64,000 nt of DNA, taken from NCBI GenBank assembly GCA_003971905.1, contig RSEE01000001.1, positions 1,674,001 to 1,738,000 of the forward strand, given 5' to 3'. The notes below the pieces were generated by a model. The model was not told the origin of the DNA and searched no databases. It saw only the letters and a list, made by a program, of their open reading frames with translations. Source of the DNA: Moniliella sp. 'wahieum' (taxonomy: Eukaryota; Basidiomycota; Moniliellomycetes; Moniliellales; Moniliellaceae). The position numbers and the translations under genes are program-made. This document shows positions 59,204 through 64,000 of this stretch, in pieces (position 1 is the stretch's first letter; every line of letters starts with the position of its first letter).

Positions 59204-59533
59204 CGCACAATACTTCCAGAATATCGATCACCAGAACAGAACTGGCTCAAGTTATTCGTTATCTATCTCGCTGCAACTAGTAGTTAGAACACGTGTGACT
59301 CCGTCTATCGCGTATCGGGACCGACCGGGAGCGAGCGTCCGCACTGGGGGGAAACGGGAGATGGACGGGCACTTAAAAGATTACCGGCAGGAGCCGATCT
59401 GCATAGTAGGCGTCACCAACAGCATCGCGTGTATAGCGTACTGTGTGTAAGAAGTTGGACTGCGGAGTACTGATACGAAGGGCCGGTAGAGGCGGGTCCT
59501 ACCGCAGGTAGGGTGTTCTACCTCAGGCAGACT
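59204..59533 (-). repeat. Dispersed repeat family 1, copy B
   Basis: Reverse-complement match to 12305-12693. It lacks about 60 bp of copy A through small deletions. Its low-coordinate edge is bordered by a CTTCAAGCTTCAAGCTTC word array. Confidence 0.75.
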
Positions 59534-60142
59534 CAACGTACTCAGAACTCAGATCAGACCTCAGCTCCTCAGAAGCCATCACTAGTCACTGGTCGCCGTG
59601 GCTGGGCAGCGGGCATGGCATGGGCTGGAATGGATGATGCCGGGTTGCTTGGCTGGGGATGCCGGGGATGGGACATGGATACAGCGGCTGGACGGCTGGA
59701 CCGATGGGATGTTGGAAATGGTCCGAGCGGACATTTACTGGTTGCCTGGTATCATGGGACTGAGGCACGGGGGCAGTGTTTCCAATGGGCCGCCGGCCAC
59801 TCTCCCGTGGGGCGACTAGGAAGATTCGAGATTATTCCAGCCACGATTATCTCCGTTGGGAAGGCCTATGCTTATGACTGTTGTGGCTGGGGGCCAGCCC
59901 TGCGACAGACTGGGGTGACAGGCCGATTTAAAGCCAGCTCCCCCGGGGCCTGCCGCGCGTCTCTTCTCTCCCCCCACCCTCTGCCTCCTTCGACCTCGCC
60001 CTTGTCGTGACGCCGCGCTGCGCTTTTCCGCTTCCGCGTCATCCTTGAGCGACTAGTTGGTTCTTCCCGCCTCCCGCCACCGCCACCCCAGCCCCAGCCC
60101 CAGCCCCAGCCCAAGCCCCCTGATAACTTGCATCATCCCATC

Positions 60143-62109
60143 ATGGTACGTCCCCTCCCTCCACCCCGCACGCCCCACGTGCCCAGCTCAATGCTTACCC
60201 ATCCTTCGACCTGGCCAGTGCGGAATTCTCGGTTCGTGCTTCAACCCCGACTGCCGTTCGGCCCGTGGCCAAATGATTGCCATGTCGCGCCTCCTGCGCC
60301 ACCGTGGCCCCGACTGGAGCGGCGTCAAGGTCATTCCGGAAAAGTCGGGCTCGCAAGGCGACATTTTGTGCCACGAGCGTCTTGCCATTGTTGGCGTTGA
60401 CACGGGTGCCCAGCCGCTCGAGTCGGCTGACGGCAAGGTATTCCTTGCGGTCAACGGAGAGATCTACAACCATCGGCAACTGCGTCGTCACCTGCCCAAC
60501 CCGGATGCTGAGTTTGCCACTCACTCGGACTGCGAGGTGATTTTGCACATGTACCAACAGTCTGGCGGATCGACCGACTTTATCTCCAAGCTCGATGGCA
60601 TGTTTAGCTTTATCCTTGTTGACCGCTCTTATTCGCCTCACCGTGTCATTGCGGCGCGCGACCCGATTGGCATCACCACCCTCTACCAGGGCTGGTCGTG
60701 GAAGACGCCCGGAGCTGTGTACTTTGCTTCGGAGCTCAAGGCGATCCACAAGGAATGCGACCGCTTGCGTTCTTTCCCTCCCGGTCACTTTTGGGACTCG
60801 AGCCGTCCCAAGGGAGAGGAGACGGTGCAGTACTTCAACCCCGAGTGGATCAACGAGGATGGCGACGACTCGCCCGTGCCCACCACCCCTGCTGACCTGA
60901 AACTGATCCGGGAAACGCTGGAGAAGTCGGTCAAGAAGCGCCTCATGTCTGAGGTGCCCTACGGCGTGCTCTTGTCTGGTGGTCTGGACTCGTCGCTGAT
61001 TGCCGCGATTGGCCGCGAGACGGACAAGCTGGCTGAGCGCCAGTGGGAAGATGAAGCGTCAGCGGCACGAGACGAAGAAGCAGCGTCAAGAGGCAGTCGA
61101 GCATCCCAAGAAGTACATGGCTGTCGGTGTCGACGAGGAGACGATCCGGCTGGATCGACGATTGCCGCTTGGCCTCAGCTCCATTCCTTCTCCATTGGTC
61201 TGCCGGGCTCGCCTGACTTGATTGCCGCTCGTCAGGCGGCTGAGTTCCTCGGCACTCGGCACCACGAGTACACCTTCACTGTGCAGGAGGGACTGGATGC
61301 GATCTCGGATGTGATCTACCACCTCGAGACGTATGATGTGACGACGGTGCGTGCCTCGACACCCATGTACCTTCTTCGCGCAAGATCAAGGCCATGGGCG
61401 TCAAGATGGTGCTTTCGGGTGAAGGATCGGACGAGATCTTTGGTGGGTACCTCTACTTCCACGCTGCCCCCGATGCCGCCTCGTTCCACCACGAGACGGT
61501 GCGCCGTGTGAAGAACCTGCACACGGCCGACTGTCTGCGTGCCAACAGTCGACCATGGCGTGGGGCCTGGAGGCACGTGTGCCGTTTTTGGACAAGGAGT
61601 TCCTCCAGGTGGCCATGACGACCCGTCCGGAAGACAAGCAATTCTCCAAGGGCTCCTGCAGCAGAAGGATGCCGACGGCAAGCCCAAGATGGAGAAGTAC
61701 TTGCTGCGCAAGGCATTTGATGTGTCTGCGCTGCCGCCCGAGACGGACGCCAAGACGGGCGAGACGCGGCCTGCGCGGCCCTACTTGCCCGACTCGATTC
61801 TGTGGCGGCAAAAGGAACAGTTCTCCGACGGCGTGGGCTACTCGTGGATTGACGGGATGAAGGAGCATGCGGCCAAGGCCGTGTCGGACGCCAAGTTTGC
61901 CGAGCGCGCCGAGCGCTGGAGCCTGGACACTCCCGACACGAAGGAGGCGTACTGGATCCGCGAGGTGTTCGAGTCGTACTTCCCGTCCCAGGCGGCGGCC
62001 AAGACGGCGGTGCGCTGGTGCCGCGCGGCGACTGGGGCTGTGCCGCCGACCCCTCGGGCCGCGCGGTGCAGATCACGAGCAGGCATACGAGGAGGGCAAG
62101 AAGGCGTAG
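60143..62109 (+). CDS. Asparagine synthetase (glutamine-hydrolysing)
   Basis: Exon 1 is only the start codon (60143-60145). A 73-nt intron (60146-60218, gtacgt...gccag) follows, and exon 2 begins [14 protein letters not shown], so Cys2 is the N-terminal nucleophile of the class II glutamine amidotransferase domain (about residues 2-190: [33 protein letters not shown]). The synthetase domain has the PP-loop [86 protein letters not shown] and [13 protein letters not shown]. It makes asparagine from aspartate, ATP and glutamine in the cytosol. A charged insertion of about 35 residues follows the PP-loop helix (about 61035-61140). Frame changes are near 61380, 61546 (A for AA in RANKSTMAWG), 61660 and 62035. 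The stop is TAG at 62107-62109. Confidence 0.95.
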
Positions 62110-62402
62110 ATCCGCATCTAGTTTTCTCCGATCGCTCGCCCTGTCCGGTCGCAATGTAATGCTGAATGGCGGCACAAGCCAGCCCAACTAGACACATCTG
62201 CTGCTATAGCCACTTCGCTTGAATAATCGAAGTCACCTACAACGCCATAGAGAAGAAGACGCGGCAGAAGGGCGGAATGGGCGGAACGAGGATGGGTTCT
62301 TCTAATGAGGCCTGAGGCCAGTGGCCACCGGCAGCCAGTCTCGCTCCCTTGCCTGCGTCTGTCCCTCTATCCCTCCACCACCGCCCCTGCCACTCGCCCG
62401 CC
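62110..62402. other. Short intergenic region between asparagine synthetase and TIM13
   Basis: About 290 bp. GGCCTGAGGCC palindrome at 62307-62317. No gene is seen. Confidence 0.5.
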
Positions 62403-62832
62403 ATGGTCAGCCTCGGATCCTTCACCGGCAGCAGCAGCGCCAGCAGCGACGCAAAGCCCTCTCTGCCCAGCAGAAGGAGACCATCAAGGCGCAGGTCTCT
62501 GCCGAGCTTGCCATGGCCAACGCCCAAGAACTCATCGAAAAGGCCACGTACGTCCGCTTTCCTCTCCCTCGTCTGGCCACGCCCTGCCTGCCTCTGCCCC
62601 CCCTCCTGTCGCCCGCCCTTCGATCTGTGTGGCTAACCGGTTCCCCTGTGCGCGCTCTAGGCACAAGTGCTACGACAAGTGCGTCACTGCTCCTTCCACC
62701 TCGCTCAGCAGCAAGGAGGAGACCTGTCTCTCCCGCTGCCTCGAGCGCTACTTTGAGGCGTTCAACATTGTTTCCTCTACCTACATCCGCCGTGTGGCTG
62801 CAGAGCGCGCAGAGGTGGCCCAGACGCTTTAA
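62403..62832 (+). CDS. TIM13: Mitochondrial import chaperone Tim13
   Basis: Small Tim of the intermembrane space that, with Tim8, escorts inner-membrane precursors. The twin CX3C signature is CYDKC and CLSRC separated by 14 residues, flanked by ELAMANAQELIEKATHK and ERYFEAFNIVSSTYIRRV. A 113-nt intron (62548-62660, gtacgt...tctag) splits the Thr codon before HKCYDKC, a common place for this family. Exon 1 starts MVSLGSFTGSSSASSDA; near 62456 one G of GG is missing, after which the frame reads ALSAQQKETIKAQV. The stop is TAA at 62830-62832. Length of about 105 residues is as expected. Confidence 0.92.
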
Positions 62833-64000
62833 GCGCTTCTATCCCACCTCCCAAGCTGTGCCAATCGATCCACATTGCTTGACCCCCTCCCCACTTCTTC
62901 CATAGACTCGCAACCGAGGCATCGCGTATCACCAGACATGCGGGACCAACGCACAGCATCGCCTCTAGCAGCCTCAACCCGCACCTCACCAATTCCTGGG
63001 ATCGGGGATCTATGCGTACCCCCGCTTTTGGTGCGGCGGGGCAGATGGTCCTTTGCTCGCGCCTCCATTCACCGCCGAGAAGAGACAACCGTTTCCACGC
63101 TCTAGTCCCGATACGAAAAGGGCAACGCTTAGGGTAGCAGAGGAGAGATGGAGGAACGGTGCACACAGTTGTTCACGTTTGATAAACCCCGATCTGGGTG
63201 CACTGTACGCCTGCTCTGTTGAAAACATGGCAAGCATCAATTGGTACCTGCCAGGAGCCTGTGGGCCCCAGAGCAGCTCGCCCTGCTCCGGCACTCATGT
63301 CCAGCGGTGGAAGCAGTTGTCTTTTCTTGTATGCAGGTAGGGTGGACTGCATCGAAAGGGAAAACGTGGAATAGGTCGAACGCAGGCACAGGGGACAGGT
63401 GCAGAAGATAGTGTGCTTACCTGTTGTCCCCACCTTCCCGCATCAGCTTCAGTCCGTCTCAAAAGGGCACCCTCCCGTGGTCCGTCGCCATGAAAAAGAG
63501 AAGCGGTGGAACCCCCCACAGATTGGAACGCTGAGCTCAGTGAGCGCTGCGCGATAACGCTCATCGATCCTCTCACCTGGAATGTCGCATGTCGTCTGTG
63601 TCGTCTGTCCCACGGTCGAGCGAGCACGGTTGATGTGGGCTGGGTCGGCCAACGCACAGCATCATCCAACCGTCCCGTGGGACGGGGGTGGCGGGAGCCA
63701 GAGCGGAAGCGCTGCGCGTGGACACTCCGAGTCGGAGGAGGCCAAGGCTGGCCAAGGCGGAGCGGCGAGCAGAGCAGCGAGTGGGTGTGGCCGGCATTGA
63801 AAGTTTGTAGTCGTGGGCGGTGGAACGTGGAACGTGGGGCTTGGCGGCTCGTAACGCGCGCCTTGGCTTGAAATGGAGGTGGAAGCTTGAGCTTGCTGCC
63901 CCACGCCTCCCACGGCTGCTATCCAGCAGACTCAGTACTCAGTTGCTCAGGCCAGCCGCCTGGCCAGCCGCCAGGCACAGACACCGGCACAGGCCCAGTC
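62833..64000. other. Terminal intergenic region
   Basis: No gene recognised up to the window end. Contains a GGAACGTGGAACGTGG word near 63820-63836 and a GGCCAGCCGCC(T/A)GGCCAGCCGCC duplication at about 63951-63973. Confidence 0.45.

Larger units (their letters stand above)
56880..60142. other. Gene-poor, AT-richer region with repeat copy B
   Basis: Composition falls towards that of 10.3-13.6 kb between about 56.9 and 59.3 kb. It contains a GTGTGC-type repeat (58036-58092), a G9 run (58206-58214), repeat family 1 copy B, and CAGCCC tandem repeats just before the asparagine synthetase ATG (60090-60120). No gene is recognised. Confidence 0.5.

Noticed and set aside
1650-62460. Programmed frameshifting as an explanation for the many frame changes in host genes
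   Set aside because: The sites share no slippery motif, occur at different points of unrelated essential genes, and mostly look like one-base homopolymer losses.

Overview
This window looks like nuclear DNA of a fungus, most likely a basidiomycete. Genes are compact and GC-rich, introns are mostly 55-225 nt with GTACGT-type donors, and the gene set is fungal: a KRE6/SKN1 beta-glucan protein, an FlbA/Sst2-type RGS protein, a SAPS phosphatase subunit, glycosylceramide synthase and URE2/YghU-type glutathione transferases. I cannot name the genus from sequence alone.

Layout. 0-8.3 kb is gene-dense: the 3' end of a ceramide glucosyltransferase, a CoA-binding protein, a triple-KH RNA-binding protein, a SAPS subunit and a 61-residue zinc-ribbon protein. 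8.3-14.5 kb is gene-poor, with an AT-richer core and a dispersed repeat. 14.5-28.5 kb is dense again: KRE6/SKN1, CRIPT, PUS1, PheRS beta, an intron-containing tRNA-Gly(GCC), a Ser-Asp repeat protein carrying eight SUMO-interaction-like hydrophobic motifs, a cytochrome b5-domain protein, and the divergent ribosomal protein pair eS30/eS10. 29.06-34.51 kb is a young Ty1/copia LTR element flanked by a 5-bp target duplication. 36.9-45.4 kb holds a large Ser/Pro-rich protein of unknown function and a repeat-expanded SGT1/ecdysoneless homologue. 47-49 kb holds a zinc-knuckle ORF and a duplicated non-coding repeat. 49.6-55 kb holds a tandem GST pair and the RGS protein. 55-60.1 kb is a second gene-poor stretch carrying the other copy of the dispersed repeat. 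60.1-62.8 kb holds asparagine synthetase and TIM13.

The genes are ordinary housekeeping and signalling functions (translation, tRNA modification, cell wall, sphingolipid, mitochondrial import, G-protein desensitisation); no biosynthetic cluster is visible. Almost every conserved host gene changes reading frame at one or more points. In most cases I could read, one base is missing from a short homopolymer, so this sequence probably carries uncorrected long-read indels and the genes should not be called pseudogenes on that basis. CDS spans below are given start to stop across these shifts and introns.

The observations I find most worth following are the SIM-like array in the Ser-Asp protein (23.4-25.1 kb), the recurring heptameric palindrome words in intergenic DNA, two unclassified repeat families, the eS30 start codon apparently split by an intron, and insertion of the copia element exactly at a start-codon-like site.
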